From contig NZ_LN824141.1 in the NCBI RefSeq assembly GCF_000953715.1, positions 494,676-558,675 on the forward strand: a DNA stretch of 64,000 bases. The letters are read 5' to 3'. Both the position numbers and the translations under genes were made by a program. This document shows positions 34,213-44,271 of this stretch, piece by piece (the first letter of the stretch is position 1; each line of letters begins with the position of its first letter). The notes under the pieces were generated by a model. It searched no databases. It was not told the DNA's origin and saw only the letters and a list, made by a program, of their open reading frames with translations. Origin of the DNA: Defluviitoga tunisiensis. GTDB taxonomy: Bacteria > Thermotogota > Thermotogae > Petrotogales > Petrotogaceae.

Positions 34213-35304
34213 ATGTTACATGAAATATACATGCAACGTGCCTTGGAATTAGCTAGACGCGGATGGGGAACAACTAATCCCAACCCTCTTGTTGGAGCAG
34301 TAATAGTAAAAAATGGTGAGATAATAGGAGAAGGATATCACAAAAAACCCGGGGAGCCTCATGCCGAAATAAATGCTCTTGCACAAGCTGGCAAAAAATC
34401 AGAAGGTTCGACTTTATATGTCAACCTTGAACCGTGTAGCCATTTTGGAAGAACCGCGCCTTGCACTGACACTTTAATAAAGGCTGGCATAAAAGAAGTC
34501 GTTATAGCTATGCAGGACCCTAATCCTGAGGTTTCAGGTAAAGGCATTAAAAAACTTAAGCAAGCTGGTATCAAAGTAATTGAAGGAATACTAGAAGAAG
34601 AAGCTAAAAAGCTAAATGAAATTTTTATCAAATATATAACTTCTAAAATGCCTTTTGTAGTCTGGAAATGCGCCATGACTTTAGACGGAAAAGTGGCTAC
34701 AGCTTCAGGAGATTCAAGATGGATAACAAATGAGGTATCAAGGGAATATACTCACTGGTGGCGATACAGGGTTTCATCAATTATGGCTGGAATAGGAACA
34801 GTTCTAGCAGATAATCCTAACCTCACAGTAAGATTACCAAATATAAATGTCGAAAAACAACCTATAAGGGTTATAGTAGATAGTTTTGGAAAAACCCCTT
34901 TAAATTTTAATGTATTAGATACAGATCTATCTCCAACTATAATTGTTGCTTCTGAAAACATTGCAAAATCTAAAGTTGAACTTTTCAAATCTAAGGGTGC
35001 TGAAGTAATAATTACTAAATCAAAAGATAGGGTAAACTTACCCGAATTAATGGCAGAACTTCATAATCGAGAAATTGATAGTCTGCTTGTAGAAGGGGGA
35101 CCCACCCTTGCAGCTTCATTTTTGGAAGATAACCTTGTAGACAAAGTGATGATTTTTATAGCCCCTAAAATTGTTGGTGGAAGAAAAGCACCTTCCGCTG
35201 TTGGAGGAAAAGGTGTTGATAAACTTGTTAATGCTTGGAATCTCAAAAATATTTCTATTAAACGCTTAGGGGAAGATATATTAATTGAAGGTTATTTTAT
35301 TTAG
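34213..35304 (+). CDS. ribD: Riboflavin biosynthesis deaminase/reductase
   Basis: 363 residues. The N-terminal cytidine-deaminase-like domain has Zn-binding His50-Ala-Glu52, Cys75 and Cys84 (PHAE, EPCSHFGRTAPCTD). The C-terminal reductase domain is KCAMTLDGKVAT...SRWIT...VEGGPTLAASFL. It performs the second and third steps from the GTP-derived pyrimidine. SD AAGGAGG 7 nt before ATG. First gene of the rib operon. No FMN riboswitch is visible upstream; the shared 24-bp element sits at the promoter. Confidence 0.96.
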   Translation: MLHEIYMQRALELARRGWGTTNPNPLVGAVIVKNGEIIGEGYHKKPGEPHAEINALAQAGKKSEGSTLYVNLEPCSHFGRTAPCTDTLIKAGIKEVVIAMQDPNPEVSGKGIKKLKQAGIKVIEGILEEEAKKLNEIFIKYITSKMPFVVWKCAMTLDGKVATASGDSRWITNEVSREYTHWWRYRVSSIMAGIGTVLADNPNLTVRLPNINVEKQPIRVIVDSFGKTPLNFNVLDTDLSPTIIVASENIAKSKVELFKSKGAEVIITKSKDRVNLPELMAELHNREIDSLLVEGGPTLAASFLEDNLVDKVMIFIAPKIVGGRKAPSAVGGKGVDKLVNAWNLKNISIKRLGEDILIEGYFI

Positions 35305-35318
35305 TGGAGGAATTAAGA

Positions 35319-35969
35319 TTGTTTACTGGTATCATTCAAGAGATTGGAAAGGTACGAAATATAATTAAAGGTTCAAAATCAATTCGTCTTGCAATAGAGG
35401 CTCCTAAATTAGCCCCTAAAATAGCTATAGGGGATAGTATATGTACAAACGGGGTATGTTTAACAGTATCAAAAAAAGAAGATAATATATTTTGGGCAGA
35501 TGCTACCCCAGAAACAGTAAAACGAACAAATCTTTATGACCTAAAGCAAGGAAATTATGTTAATCTTGAGCCTTCTCTTAAACTCCAAGATTTAATAGGA
35601 GGACATTTAGTTAGTGGACACGTTGACGGAATTGGTATAATAAATAGAATATTTCAGGAAGAAAATTCCCTATACATTACAATACATGTTGAACCAATAA
35701 CACTCTTCTATATTGTCGAAAAGGGGTCTGTTGCCGTCGATGGAATTAGTTTAACCGTTGCTAATATTGATGAAAAAGGATTCACAGTGTCGATTATTCC
35801 ACACTCCTTACAAAACACCACCTTAAAATATAAAAAAACTGGAAGCAAAGTGAATATAGAATGTGACATGATTGGCAGGTATGTAGCAAAATTTATAGAT
35901 AATATGGGAAAAAACAATAAAAGTAATATCTTAAACGAAGAATTTTTAAAAAATAACGGATTCATTTAA
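35319..35969 (+). CDS. ribE: Riboflavin synthase, alpha chain
   Basis: Two lumazine-binding repeats, each starting from FTGII and VSGHVDGIG-type blocks ([23 protein letters not shown]). It dismutates two lumazine molecules to riboflavin. I chose TTG 35319, 8 nt after GGAGG, because the family starts MFTGI; the GTG at 35304 overlaps the last base of the ribD stop and would put the SD inside the gene. Usual family length (about 217). Second gene of the operon. Confidence 0.95.
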   Translation: MFTGIIQEIGKVRNIIKGSKSIRLAIEAPKLAPKIAIGDSICTNGVCLTVSKKEDNIFWADATPETVKRTNLYDLKQGNYVNLEPSLKLQDLIGGHLVSGHVDGIGIINRIFQEENSLYITIHVEPITLFYIVEKGSVAVDGISLTVANIDEKGFTVSIIPHSLQNTTLKYKKTGSKVNIECDMIGRYVAKFIDNMGKNNKSNILNEEFLKNNGFI

Positions 35970-35980
35970 GGAGGACCTAT

Positions 35981-37207
35981 ATGAATCAAATTAAGTTTAA
36001 CTCAATAGAAGAAGCTCTAGAAGATCTTAAAGAAGGTAAAATGGTAATAGTTGTAGACGATGAAGATAGAGAAAATGAGGGAGATCTCCTAATGGCAGCT
36101 GAATTCATAACTCCAGAAGCCGTAAACTTTATGACTAAGTTTGGCCGTGGGCTAATCTGTGCTCCTATGACCTCTCAAAGATTAAAAATGCTTGATATTC
36201 CTCAAATGGTTTTAAACAATACCGAACACCAACGTACAGCCTTTGCAGTCTCAGTCGATGCAAAATCTGTTAAAACGGGCATTTCAGCACATGAACGTGC
36301 TTTAACCATAAAAACACTGGTTGATCCAAAAACTACCTCAGAAGATTTAATAAAACCCGGCCATATATTTCCCCTTCAAGCAAAAGAAGGCGGAGTATTA
36401 ATACGAACAGGTCATACTGAAGCAGCTGTAGATCTTGCAAGATTAGCGGGTTTATACCCTGCTGGAGTAATATGTGAAATAATGAACGATGACGGAACTA
36501 TGGCTCGTTTGCCCCAATTATCAGAATTTGCCAAAAAACATAATTTAAAATTAATTACTATAGCAGATCTTATAACTTACAGAAGAAAAAATGAAAAACT
36601 AATAAAACGAGTAACTGAGCCAATAAGCCTGCCAACAAAATATGGAAACTTTGCTGCAGTTGCATATGAAAGTTTAATAAACAAAGACCACCATATTGCT
36701 TTAATTAAAGGAAATATTTCAGATGGAAATCCAGTACTAGCTAGAATACATTCAGAATGTTTAACTGGGGATACTTTTGGATCTTTGCGCTGTGATTGTG
36801 GTGATCAACTGCATAATTCGATGAGACAAATAGAAAAAGAAGGCAGAGGTGTATTACTTTACATGCGTCAAGAAGGAAGGGGCATAGGTCTTATCAACAA
36901 ATTAAAGGCTTATAAACTTCAAGAAGAAGGACAAGACACCGTTGAAGCAAATTTAACACTGGGTTTTGATGCTGATTTAAGAGATTACGGTGAAGGTGCT
37001 CAAATATTAGTTGATTTAGGGATAAAAAAACTAAGACTATTGACTAATAACCCCAAAAAAATAGTTGGACTAATGGGATATGGGTTAGAAGTTGTTGAGA
37101 GAGTACCTATAGAAATACCCCCAAATGAAGTCAATAAGTATTATATGGAGACCAAAAAATCAAAAATGGGTCATATATTAAATTATTTTGATACGGAGGA
37201 AAAGTGA
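35981..37207 (+). CDS. ribBA: Bifunctional DHBP synthase / GTP cyclohydrolase II
   Basis: 408 residues. The RibB half (1-200) has [40 protein letters not shown] and [12 protein letters not shown]. The RibA half has the Zn-Cys motif [30 protein letters not shown] and LLTNNPKK. It supplies both riboflavin precursors. SD AAGGAGG before ATG, 11 bp after ribE. Confidence 0.97.
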   Translation: MNQIKFNSIEEALEDLKEGKMVIVVDDEDRENEGDLLMAAEFITPEAVNFMTKFGRGLICAPMTSQRLKMLDIPQMVLNNTEHQRTAFAVSVDAKSVKTGISAHERALTIKTLVDPKTTSEDLIKPGHIFPLQAKEGGVLIRTGHTEAAVDLARLAGLYPAGVICEIMNDDGTMARLPQLSEFAKKHNLKLITIADLITYRRKNEKLIKRVTEPISLPTKYGNFAAVAYESLINKDHHIALIKGNISDGNPVLARIHSECLTGDTFGSLRCDCGDQLHNSMRQIEKEGRGVLLYMRQEGRGIGLINKLKAYKLQEEGQDTVEANLTLGFDADLRDYGEGAQILVDLGIKKLRLLTNNPKKIVGLMGYGLEVVERVPIEIPPNEVNKYYMETKKSKMGHILNYFDTEEK

Positions 37208-37690
37208 ATGAAAATATATGAAGGCAATTTAATAGGTACTGGATTGAAAATAGGCATTGTTGTAAGTCGTTTCAATGAATTCATAACTAGCAAATTGTTA
37301 AGTGGTTCACTAGACACATTAAAAAGGCATGGAGTAGCTGAAGAAGATATAAAAATATCATGGGTACCAGGTGCCTTTGAAATCCCTTTAATTGCCAAAC
37401 AAATGGCTCTATCAGGAAAATATAATGCTATTGTTAGTTTAGGTGCAGTAATTCGAGGGGCAACACCTCATTTTGATTACGTAGCATCAGAACTGTCAAA
37501 GGGAATTGCCCAAATATCACTACAAACAGGTATACCTATTGCTTTTGGTGTATTAACCACGGATAATATTGAACAAGCCATAGAAAGAGCCGGTACCAAA
37601 GCAGGCAACAAAGGTTCGGAGGCAGCAATTACAGCTATTGAAATGGCAAATCTTATAAAAACTGTCAACCACCCACCACTTAAACTCTGA
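37208..37690 (+). CDS. ribH: 6,7-dimethyl-8-ribityllumazine synthase
   Basis: 160 residues. [37 protein letters not shown] and [20 protein letters not shown] are the family blocks; His in the TPHFDY segment is the catalytic residue. Last gene of ribD-ribE-ribBA-ribH, with ATG directly after the ribBA TGA and its SD (GGAGG) inside the ribBA end. Confidence 0.97.
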   Translation: MKIYEGNLIGTGLKIGIVVSRFNEFITSKLLSGSLDTLKRHGVAEEDIKISWVPGAFEIPLIAKQMALSGKYNAIVSLGAVIRGATPHFDYVASELSKGIAQISLQTGIPIAFGVLTTDNIEQAIERAGTKAGNKGSEAAITAIEMANLIKTVNHPPLKL

Positions 37691-37705
37691 CGAATTTTGA
37701 AGTGG

Positions 37706-37728
37706 GAGCTTGTAAAAGCTCTATTTTA
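37706..37728 (+). terminator. Weak intrinsic terminator after ribH
   Basis: Six-bp stem GAGCTT/AAGCTC with loop GTAA followed by TATTTT. It lies 15 bp after the ribH stop. Modest strength. Confidence 0.5.
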
Positions 37729-37787
37729 AAGGATAGAAGGATGGGGTATCCTGTGCTTAAAATGGATGTATGTTAGGTCTTTAAGAA

Positions 37788-37846
37788 ATGAGGATTTCCT
37801 AAAAGTGAGCTTTTGAACTTATAACGGGTCCAGGGCGGAGCCCTCC
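37788..37846 (+). repeat. GGGTCC intergenic repeat, copy C
   Basis: AGGATTTCCTAAAAGTG, spacer, TTTTGAACTTATAACGGGTCC, hairpin AGGGC-GGA-GCCCT. It is followed within 10 bp by the shared 24-bp promoter element, so the two parts are nearly contiguous here. Confidence 0.75.
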
Positions 37847-37853
37847 CCCTTCC

Positions 37854-37887
37854 ATAAGGATTTTGGAATTTCTAAAGTGGGTAAAAT
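37854..37887 (+). promoter_or_regulatory. Shared promoter-proximal element, copy 4 (gamma-CA gene)
   Basis: 24-bp element 37854-37877 identical to the ribD copy, then 4 nt and TAAAAT (37882-37887). It ends 34 nt before the ATG at 37912. Confidence 0.7.
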
Positions 37888-37911
37888 AAATATTTTTAGG
37901 AGGTTTGATAA

Positions 37912-38412
37912 ATGATTCACGAATTTAAGAATAAAAAACCTATTATTGCAGATGATGTTTTTTTGGCACCAGGATGTCAAATAATAGGAAATGTTAAGAT
38001 AGCCAAGGGATGCAGCATTTGGCATAATGCAACTTTAAGGGCAGACATTGGGCCCATAACTATTGGTGAATACACTAACATTCAAGATAACGCAGTTGTA
38101 CATATTGATTATGATTATCCTACTATAATTGGCAATGGCGTTACAATAGGTCATGGTGCAATAATTCATGGTTGTACAATTAATGACAATTGCCTTATTG
38201 GTATGGGAGCTATAATTCTAAATGGAGCTGTAATTTCTGAAAACTGTCTTATTGGTGCAGGAGCATTAATAACAGAAAACAAAGAAATTCCACCTAACAG
38301 TTTAGTAGTAGGCGTTCCTGGAAAAGTACTACGTAAGTTAACAAAAGAGGAAATTGAAAAACTTAAAGAATCAGCAAAAGAATACTACTATTTATCAAGA
38401 CAATATTTATAA
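37912..38412 (+). CDS. Gamma-carbonic-anhydrase-like hexapeptide protein
   Basis: 166 residues forming a left-handed beta-helix of hexapeptide repeats, then a C-terminal helix. The gamma-CA signature residues are visible: RADIGPITIGEYTNIQDNAVVH and TIGHGAIIHGC with three His ligands. Family members include YrdA/PaaY/CaiE; many bind metal but few have proven carbonic-anhydrase activity. SD AGGAGG before ATG. Single gene with a terminator, carrying both shared upstream elements. Confidence 0.9.
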   Translation: MIHEFKNKKPIIADDVFLAPGCQIIGNVKIAKGCSIWHNATLRADIGPITIGEYTNIQDNAVVHIDYDYPTIIGNGVTIGHGAIIHGCTINDNCLIGMGAIILNGAVISENCLIGAGALITENKEIPPNSLVVGVPGKVLRKLTKEEIEKLKESAKEYYYLSRQYL

Positions 38413-38439
38413 ATGATATACCCTTTGAATAAATAATTA

Positions 38440-38471
38440 AAAAATGTTCCTAATAAAGGAACATTTTTTAA
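38440..38471. terminator. Bidirectional intrinsic terminator
   Basis: Stem AATGTTCC/GGAACATT (core TGTTCC, loop TAATAAA) with A-run left and T-run right. It separates the gamma-CA gene from the convergent suf operon. Confidence 0.88.
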
Positions 38472-38543
38472 TTTAATGACTAGCTTTTATTCGTCCTTTA
38501 AAATTAAACTTTATTTATTATTTAGCATATTATGCCCTGAAAT

Positions 38544-38978
38544 TCAATCTTGATTATTAATAGCTTCTTCTAAAGTATGCCACGAAAGTGTGAAGCATTT
38601 TATTCTCATTGGAAAGTTTGAAATATCGGAAAAAACCTCCATACCATCTATTAAATTCTTATCGTACTCTTTTCCTTGAGACATTTTTATGACTTCATTC
38701 AAGATCTTTTCTGCCTCTTCAACGGTTTTTCCTTCTATTATTTCACACATCATAGCAGCAGAAGCTTGACTAATAATACAACCATGTCCTAAATACGATG
38801 CTTCAACTATTTTACCTTTATCAACTTTTACAAAAATCGTTATTTCGTCTCCACAAGACAAATTCTTCCCTTCTGCCTTTTTACTAGCGGGAATTTCTTT
38901 TCTATACTTACTGTTTTTGGCATAGTCTAGAATTATATCTGAATAAAGATCTTCAATTCCTATTTTAACCACTCCCAA
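38544..38978 (-). CDS. sufU: Iron-sulfur assembly protein SufU (IscU-like)
   Basis: About 144 residues. Three conserved cysteines are in SCGDEI, GHGCIISQAS and RIKCFTLSW, with the Asp in CGD. SufU accepts sulfur from SufS (and in firmicutes binds Zn). The gene overlaps the sufS end; TTG 38978 and GTG 38972 are possible starts, neither with a clear SD, so translation is probably coupled to sufS. Last gene of the suf operon. Confidence 0.9.
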   Translation of the reverse strand: MGVVKIGIEDLYSDIILDYAKNSKYRKEIPASKKAEGKNLSCGDEITIFVKVDKGKIVEASYLGHGCIISQASAAMMCEIIEGKTVEEAEKILNEVIKMSQGKEYDKNLIDGMEVFSDISNFPMRIKCFTLSWHTLEEAINNQD

Positions 38979-40186
38979 ACTTTTTTTAAGCCTTCAATTA
39001 AAATGTCTATATCTTCATTTTGATTGTAAATATAGAAGCTAACTCTACATGTAGATCTAACTCCAAGTTCAGTCATCATTGGTTGCGCACAATGATGTCC
39101 ACTACGAATTGCTACTCCAGCTATTTCATTTAATAAATGTGCTACATCATGCGGATGAATACCTTTTACGTTAAAAGAAATGATAGAACTTTGTAGATTA
39201 TTTTTTGGGCCATAAATCTCTAAAAAATCTAACTTTTTCATCTTTTCTAAGGCATATTGAGTTAATTCATTGTCATGTTGGGCTATATTATTCATGCCAA
39301 TTTGTTGTAAAAAGTCTACAGCTTTTGCAAGACCAATACTTCCTTCTACGTTGGGAGTACCAGCCTCAAATTTATAAGGGAGTATGGTAAAAGTTGTATC
39401 TTCCATACTTACCTTATCAATCATTTCTCCTCCATATAGGAATGGAGACATTCGTTCTAAATACTCTTTTTTCCCATATAATATTCCTATACCTGTAGGT
39501 CCTAGCATCTTATGACCAGAAAAAGCTAAAAAATCAATATCTAATGACTTTACATTAACAGAAATGTGAGGTACATATTGTGCACCATCTACAATAATTA
39601 TTATATCTTTTCTTATTTTTCTTGCTTTTTCTACAATCATATTTATAGGTATAACTTGCCCTGTAACGTTAGATATCCCAGTTATACTGATTATTTTTGT
39701 TTTTAAATTTATATATTTTAAATACTCATCTAATTCAAATATACCTTTTCTCAATGGGAAATATTTGATTTTAATATTGAAGATCTTACCAATTTGCTGC
39801 CAAGGTACAAAATTCGAATGATGTTCCATGGTAGTAATTAATATTTCTTCATTTGGTTTAACGATCTTAGAGATAGCTAAAGAATAAGCCAATAAATTTA
39901 AGGATTCTGTTGTTCCTTTAGTAAAGATAACTTCTTCTTCTTGTGCGTTAATAAATTTAGCTATTTTTTGTCTGGATGACTCAAACATCTCAGTTGCCTC
40001 AGAAGCTAATGTATGGGTCGATCTGTGAACATTGGCATGATGATTCAAACTATATTCAGTAACAGCTTCCATAACTTGCTTGGGCCTCAATGATGTAGCA
40101 GCGTTATCCAAATAAACTAATCTATGACCATTTATTTTTCTCTTTAATACAGGAAATTCTTCTTCATATTCGTTGGAAGACAACAT
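38960..40186 (-). CDS. sufS: Cysteine desulfurase SufS
   Basis: 408 residues. NAATSLRPKQV, TKGTTESLNLLA, TTMEHHSNFVPWQ, the PLP lysine in SGHKMLGPTGIG and the active-site Cys in RSGHHCAQP define a group II desulfurase. It mobilises sulfur from cysteine for SufU/SufBCD. ATG 40186 is 6 nt after AGGAGG; the gene starts inside the 3' end of sufD. Confidence 0.95.
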   Translation of the reverse strand: MLSSNEYEEEFPVLKRKINGHRLVYLDNAATSLRPKQVMEAVTEYSLNHHANVHRSTHTLASEATEMFESSRQKIAKFINAQEEEVIFTKGTTESLNLLAYSLAISKIVKPNEEILITTMEHHSNFVPWQQIGKIFNIKIKYFPLRKGIFELDEYLKYINLKTKIISITGISNVTGQVIPINMIVEKARKIRKDIIIIVDGAQYVPHISVNVKSLDIDFLAFSGHKMLGPTGIGILYGKKEYLERMSPFLYGGEMIDKVSMEDTTFTILPYKFEAGTPNVEGSIGLAKAVDFLQQIGMNNIAQHDNELTQYALEKMKKLDFLEIYGPKNNLQSSIISFNVKGIHPHDVAHLLNEIAGVAIRSGHHCAQPMMTELGVRSTCRVSFYIYNQNEDIDILIEGLKKVWEWLK

Positions 40187-41381
40187 TTCGTACCTCCTGA
40201 CTAATGTCTTCCCCATACCTATTTAGCTTATCTACTGCTGGTTCGAAAATTCCATAAGCAATCATTTTTTTGGCAGCTTCTCTAGAAAATCCACGCGTCA
40301 TTAGATAATATAATTTATCTGATTCTATAGTTCCGATGCTTGCTGCGTGCGATGCAGTCACCTCATTTTCATCCACTGTTAAACTTGGTATTGCTTCGGC
40401 TTTGGACTTTTCAGACAAAGTTAAGGTATAGCTTGATTCAGCAGCATTAGTGTCTTTTGCCCCTCTCTTAATATCAAGAAAACCCCTAAATACAGCTTTA
40501 GAGTTATCTTTTATAATTCCTTTACCATTAATACTTCCTGTGGTTTTTGGTGCATAAAACCTCATTAAATAAAGCATATCTATAATATTATCATTAGTTG
40601 CTAAATAATAAGGATTAACAGTAGCTACTGAATTTTTCCCTGAAAATCTAAAAATAAAATGAGGAGCAGTAATTTTTCCGCCTATATTAATATCTATTAC
40701 TTCAACTTTTGAATTTTCCTCTAATTCTATAAAGATATTATCTATATTGATATCATTATTTCCGTTTAGATTTATGTTAACTAATTCTAAAGAGGCATTT
40801 TTATGGACAATTATTCTATTTGAAGTTGTTCTAAAACCTTTTCCTTGATCATTGGATCTTAAAATTCTTATAACTGTAGCTTTTGAAAAAGGTTTTAAAT
40901 TGTAAACAGACATTTCATATATTGGAGCTTTCAAATAATAGTTAATTATTATAGGTTCTCGTGTTTCTCCTTCTTCTGTTTTAAGATAAAAACCAGTATT
41001 GGAAAATGCTTCTGCCATTAACAAAAACTTCCTATGAGCCCCTTCAAAATCGTATTTTGCAAGGATTTCAATCCCATCTTCATCTATACCATTTATACCA
41101 AAAATTTTTCCTTTAACTGCTGTTGGAGCAAAAGATATGTATTTTTCAGGTTCATAGCCATTTAATTTAGTTCGTTTCCATTTAGGAAAACCCCAATTTT
41201 TGTATGCTTCAAATCTATAACTTTTAAAAGTTTTTAAGTAATCGTTAGATATATGCTCTAACGAAGATTGAAATTCAAAATCTCCATAATCTTTTTTTGC
41301 TTGTATCTGCGGAACTTGCCATTCTACAGCTTTTATATTATTATGTTTCATATCTATTGTTTTTTCAAAAATTGTGTCCAA
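40164..41381 (-). CDS. sufD: Fe-S cluster scaffold subunit SufD
   Basis: About 405 residues. Divergent N-terminus, then a right-handed beta-helix core and the C-terminal SufBD signature (NAAESSYTLTLSEKSKAEAIPSL, SHAASIGTIESDKLYYLMTRG). Partner of SufB in the SufBC2D scaffold. I chose TTG 41381, 8 nt after GAGG; GTG 41390 overlaps the SD. Confidence 0.93.
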   Translation of the reverse strand: MDTIFEKTIDMKHNNIKAVEWQVPQIQAKKDYGDFEFQSSLEHISNDYLKTFKSYRFEAYKNWGFPKWKRTKLNGYEPEKYISFAPTAVKGKIFGINGIDEDGIEILAKYDFEGAHRKFLLMAEAFSNTGFYLKTEEGETREPIIINYYLKAPIYEMSVYNLKPFSKATVIRILRSNDQGKGFRTTSNRIIVHKNASLELVNINLNGNNDINIDNIFIELEENSKVEVIDINIGGKITAPHFIFRFSGKNSVATVNPYYLATNDNIIDMLYLMRFYAPKTTGSINGKGIIKDNSKAVFRGFLDIKRGAKDTNAAESSYTLTLSEKSKAEAIPSLTVDENEVTASHAASIGTIESDKLYYLMTRGFSREAAKKMIAYGIFEPAVDKLNRYGEDISQEVRNVVFQRI

Positions 41382-41420
41382 CTTTTCCACCTCTTGTTGT
41401 TAAATTGAGTAATTAAGCTT

Positions 41421-42836
41421 TTAACCTATAGAAGATTCTATTTCTAAATTTATAAGTCTATTTAGCTCTATTGCATATTCAAGTGGAAGCTCTTTTGAAA
41501 AAGGTTCGACAAATCCTCTTACAATAAGCGCCTTGGCTTCTGCTTCCTTCAAACCCCGACTCATCAAGTAATATATCTGTTCTTCTCTAATCCTTCCTAT
41601 CCTAGCTTCATGTCCTATATCGGCTTCATCAGTATATACCTCAATTAATGGAATCGTATCACTTTTTGAAATGTTATCCAACATTAATGCTTGACAAGAT
41701 ACAGAAGCTTTTGCACCTTTGGCATTTCCTCCCACTCTAAGCCAACCTCTATAAAATGCCCAACCTCCACCAATACTTATACTTCTGGCATCAACATTGG
41801 CGCTTGTGTAGGGAGCTAACATGAACACCTTAGAACCTGTATCCATATGTTGCTTCGGACCTGCGTAAGTAATTGCTTTAGTTTCAGTTTTTGCACCCTT
41901 ACCTCTTAAAATAGAAGCTGGGTAAATCATAGATTTCTCACTACCCATCGAACCCGAAGCCCACTCCATTATTCCATCTTCATCAACTATGGCTCGCTTT
42001 GTATTTAAATTGTAAGTGTTCTTACTCCAGTTTTGAATAGTAGCATATTTTACTCGTGCACCTTTTTTTACATATATTTCTACCGCCCCTGCATGTAGAT
42101 TTGTTATTTCATAAAATGGGGCTGAACAGCCTTCAATAAAAACAACTTCACTACCTTCATCTGCAATAATTATAGTATGCTCCATCTGTCCCATACCTGG
42201 ATTATTCATTCTAAAATAAGCCTGAAGTGGTAAAGGAACTTTTACTCCTTTAGGAACATATAAAAAGGTGCCTCCGCTCCAAACTGCACCATGAAATGCC
42301 GCATATTTATGATCTGTAATAGGAATAGCCTTCATAAAATATTCTTTTACTAAGTCAGGATATTCTCGTACGGCACTTTCCATATCCAAAAATATTACCC
42401 CTAATTTTTCCATTTCCTTTTTTATGTTCTGATACACAATTTCTGAATCGTATTGAGCACCTACTCCAGCTAAAGCTTTTCTTTCAGCCTCAGGAATCCC
42501 CAATTTATCAAAAGTGTCCTTTATCTCTGAGGGAACTTCTTCCCAAGATGTAGCTTTTTTTGCATCGGGTTTAATATACGCAACAATTTTACTAACATCT
42601 AAGTCAGATATATCAACACCAAATCTGGGATCCCTCCATGTTTCAAAAACTTCTAAACTTTTTAATCGAAGATCTCTCATCCATTTTGGTTCTTGTTTTT
42701 GATCAGAAATTGCTTCTACAACCTGTTTATTTAATCCTGGTATTGTTTTATATGCATATTTGACTTGGCTTTTGAAATCAAACTTACTTTGATCTATTAA
42801 TAAATCTTCTATATTAAATTCTTTATCTCTAGACAT
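41421..42836 (-). CDS. sufB: Fe-S cluster scaffold subunit SufB
   Basis: 471 residues, normal family length. GTFLYVPKGVKVPLPLQAYFR, HTIIIADEGSEVVFIEGCSAP, SKNTYNLNTKRA, and the C-terminal HEARIGRIREEQIYYLMSRGL are diagnostic. It forms, with SufC and SufD, the complex where new [Fe-S] clusters are built. It lies 4 bp after sufC and 39 bp before sufD. Confidence 0.97.
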   Translation of the reverse strand: MSRDKEFNIEDLLIDQSKFDFKSQVKYAYKTIPGLNKQVVEAISDQKQEPKWMRDLRLKSLEVFETWRDPRFGVDISDLDVSKIVAYIKPDAKKATSWEEVPSEIKDTFDKLGIPEAERKALAGVGAQYDSEIVYQNIKKEMEKLGVIFLDMESAVREYPDLVKEYFMKAIPITDHKYAAFHGAVWSGGTFLYVPKGVKVPLPLQAYFRMNNPGMGQMEHTIIIADEGSEVVFIEGCSAPFYEITNLHAGAVEIYVKKGARVKYATIQNWSKNTYNLNTKRAIVDEDGIMEWASGSMGSEKSMIYPASILRGKGAKTETKAITYAGPKQHMDTGSKVFMLAPYTSANVDARSISIGGGWAFYRGWLRVGGNAKGAKASVSCQALMLDNISKSDTIPLIEVYTDEADIGHEARIGRIREEQIYYLMSRGLKEAEAKALIVRGFVEPFSKELPLEYAIELNRLINLEIESSIG

Positions 42837-42840
42837 TTTT

Positions 42841-43614
42841 TCACTCCTCGTTTATATTGATTCCTAGTTCTCTTTCTATTATCGAATACCCCATTTCTTC
42901 AATTTCTTCAGCTAATTCCTTTTTACCAGTCATTACTATTCTTCCATCAATATAAACATGAACAAAATCTGGAACAACGTAGTTTAAAATCCTTTGATAA
43001 TGGGTAATAAGTAAAATCCCCATTTCTTCTGTCCTAAAACTGTTTAAACTTTCGGATACAATTCTTAAAGCATCTATATCTAATCCGGAATCTATTTCAT
43101 CAAGAATGCATAATTTTGGTTTAAGAAAACCCATCTGTAAGATTTCACTTTTTTTCTTCTCTCCACCAGAAAAACCCGTGTTAATATATCTTTCTAAAAA
43201 ATCTTGATTTAAATCTAACTTTTGCGTAAGTTCAGATATTGATTTATTCAAATCTAAAAGAGTTCTCTCATCTTTTGAATGAATGTTTCTATATGAATTT
43301 ATCAAAAATTGTCTCATCTTTATACCTTCAATTTCTTCAGGTATCTGAAAAGATAAAAATAAACCTAATCTCGCCCTTTCGTCAGTTGAAAGATTCAATA
43401 TTGATTGACCTTCAAATAATATATCTCCTGACGTAACCCTGTACTTTGGATTACCCATTATAACATGAGCCAAAGTAGATTTACCTGAACCGTTAGGACC
43501 CATTAAGGCATGTGTCTCGCCTTTATTAATAATTAAATTAACACCTTTTAATATTTCAACCCCTTCTCCTATGACTTCTGCTCTCAAATCACGAATTTCT
43601 AACAGTGCTGTCAT
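42841..43614 (-). CDS. sufC: Fe-S assembly ATPase SufC
   Basis: 257-residue ABC-type ATPase. Walker [11 protein letters not shown]-loop, signature [11 protein letters not shown] (variant of LSGGQ typical of SufC), Walker [12 protein letters not shown] and H-loop THYQRIL. First gene of sufCBDSU. ATG 43614 lies 7 nt after GGAGG; the adjacent TTG is less likely. Confidence 0.96.
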   Translation of the reverse strand: MTALLEIRDLRAEVIGEGVEILKGVNLIINKGETHALMGPNGSGKSTLAHVIMGNPKYRVTSGDILFEGQSILNLSTDERARLGLFLSFQIPEEIEGIKMRQFLINSYRNIHSKDERTLLDLNKSISELTQKLDLNQDFLERYINTGFSGGEKKKSEILQMGFLKPKLCILDEIDSGLDIDALRIVSESLNSFRTEEMGILLITHYQRILNYVVPDFVHVYIDGRIVMTGKKELAEEIEEMGYSIIERELGININEE

Positions 43615-43668
43615 CAATTCTCCTCCTCAATATCCATTTTAAAAAATTAATTCCTAATTGGTTTTTAA

Positions 43669-43698
43669 ATTCTACCATATTTGTCCACTTTAAGTCAA
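43669..43698 (-). promoter_or_regulatory. Promoter of the suf operon
   Basis: Minus strand TTGACT (43693-43698), 18 bp, TAGAAT (43669-43674) with an extended TGG just before the -10. It lies about 55 bp before sufC. No IscR- or SufR-type site that I can recognise. Confidence 0.6.
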
Positions 43699-43794
43699 GG
43701 CTAAACAGAGTATCTTAAAAGGCTATTAAAATACCACACAATATTTAAATAATAATGAAAAATACTCACTCAATTCAATAACATAATACCTTTA

Positions 43795-44271
43795 CTAAAA
43801 ACCTAATGCAAAATGTGTCTTAAATGTTATACTATTTATATCAAAAAGATTTTGAATTTCTTTATTAACCAAAGATACTTCCGTGCTATTTTCAATAATC
43901 CTTGTGTTCAAACCAAAACCTAAACTCGCTTTCCAATAACCAAAATTCTTTTCTATACCTAAAGACAATGGCATAAATTCTAATAAAGAAGTTTTTAGCT
44001 TTATTCCCCAATTGATCAACTTACTTTCTAAATAAAGTTCTCCATAAGGAATAATATCAATAACTAATACAGGAATCCTAAAAAAGGCTGACAAACCCAG
44101 TGGAAAAGAGTATTCTTCTCTAGATAATTCTATAACTCCATTCTCATTAGAAATTGAACCTTTAAAAGTATCCCCTTCAAATTTTAAAGTTTCTTGATGA
44201 TGTATTTTATACAAATAATGAATTAAAAATTGTATAGTATTGAGAGATATAAAATTAATTAATTGTATCAC
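43795..44271 (-). pseudogene. Probable 5'-truncated outer-membrane beta-barrel protein
   Basis: 158 codons without a signal peptide and without a visible SD. The first ~30 codons look like translated AT-rich spacer. From about residue 32 on there are alternating amphipathic strands with short turns (FPLGLSAFFRIPVLVIDI, GELYLESKLINWGIKLKT, GYWKASLGFGLNTRI) and a C-terminal aromatic Phe (THFALGF), typical of the last strands of an outer-membrane or toga-type barrel. Upstream sequence has no continuing frame. It may be a decayed gene or a short barrel with a wrong start. Confidence 0.45.
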
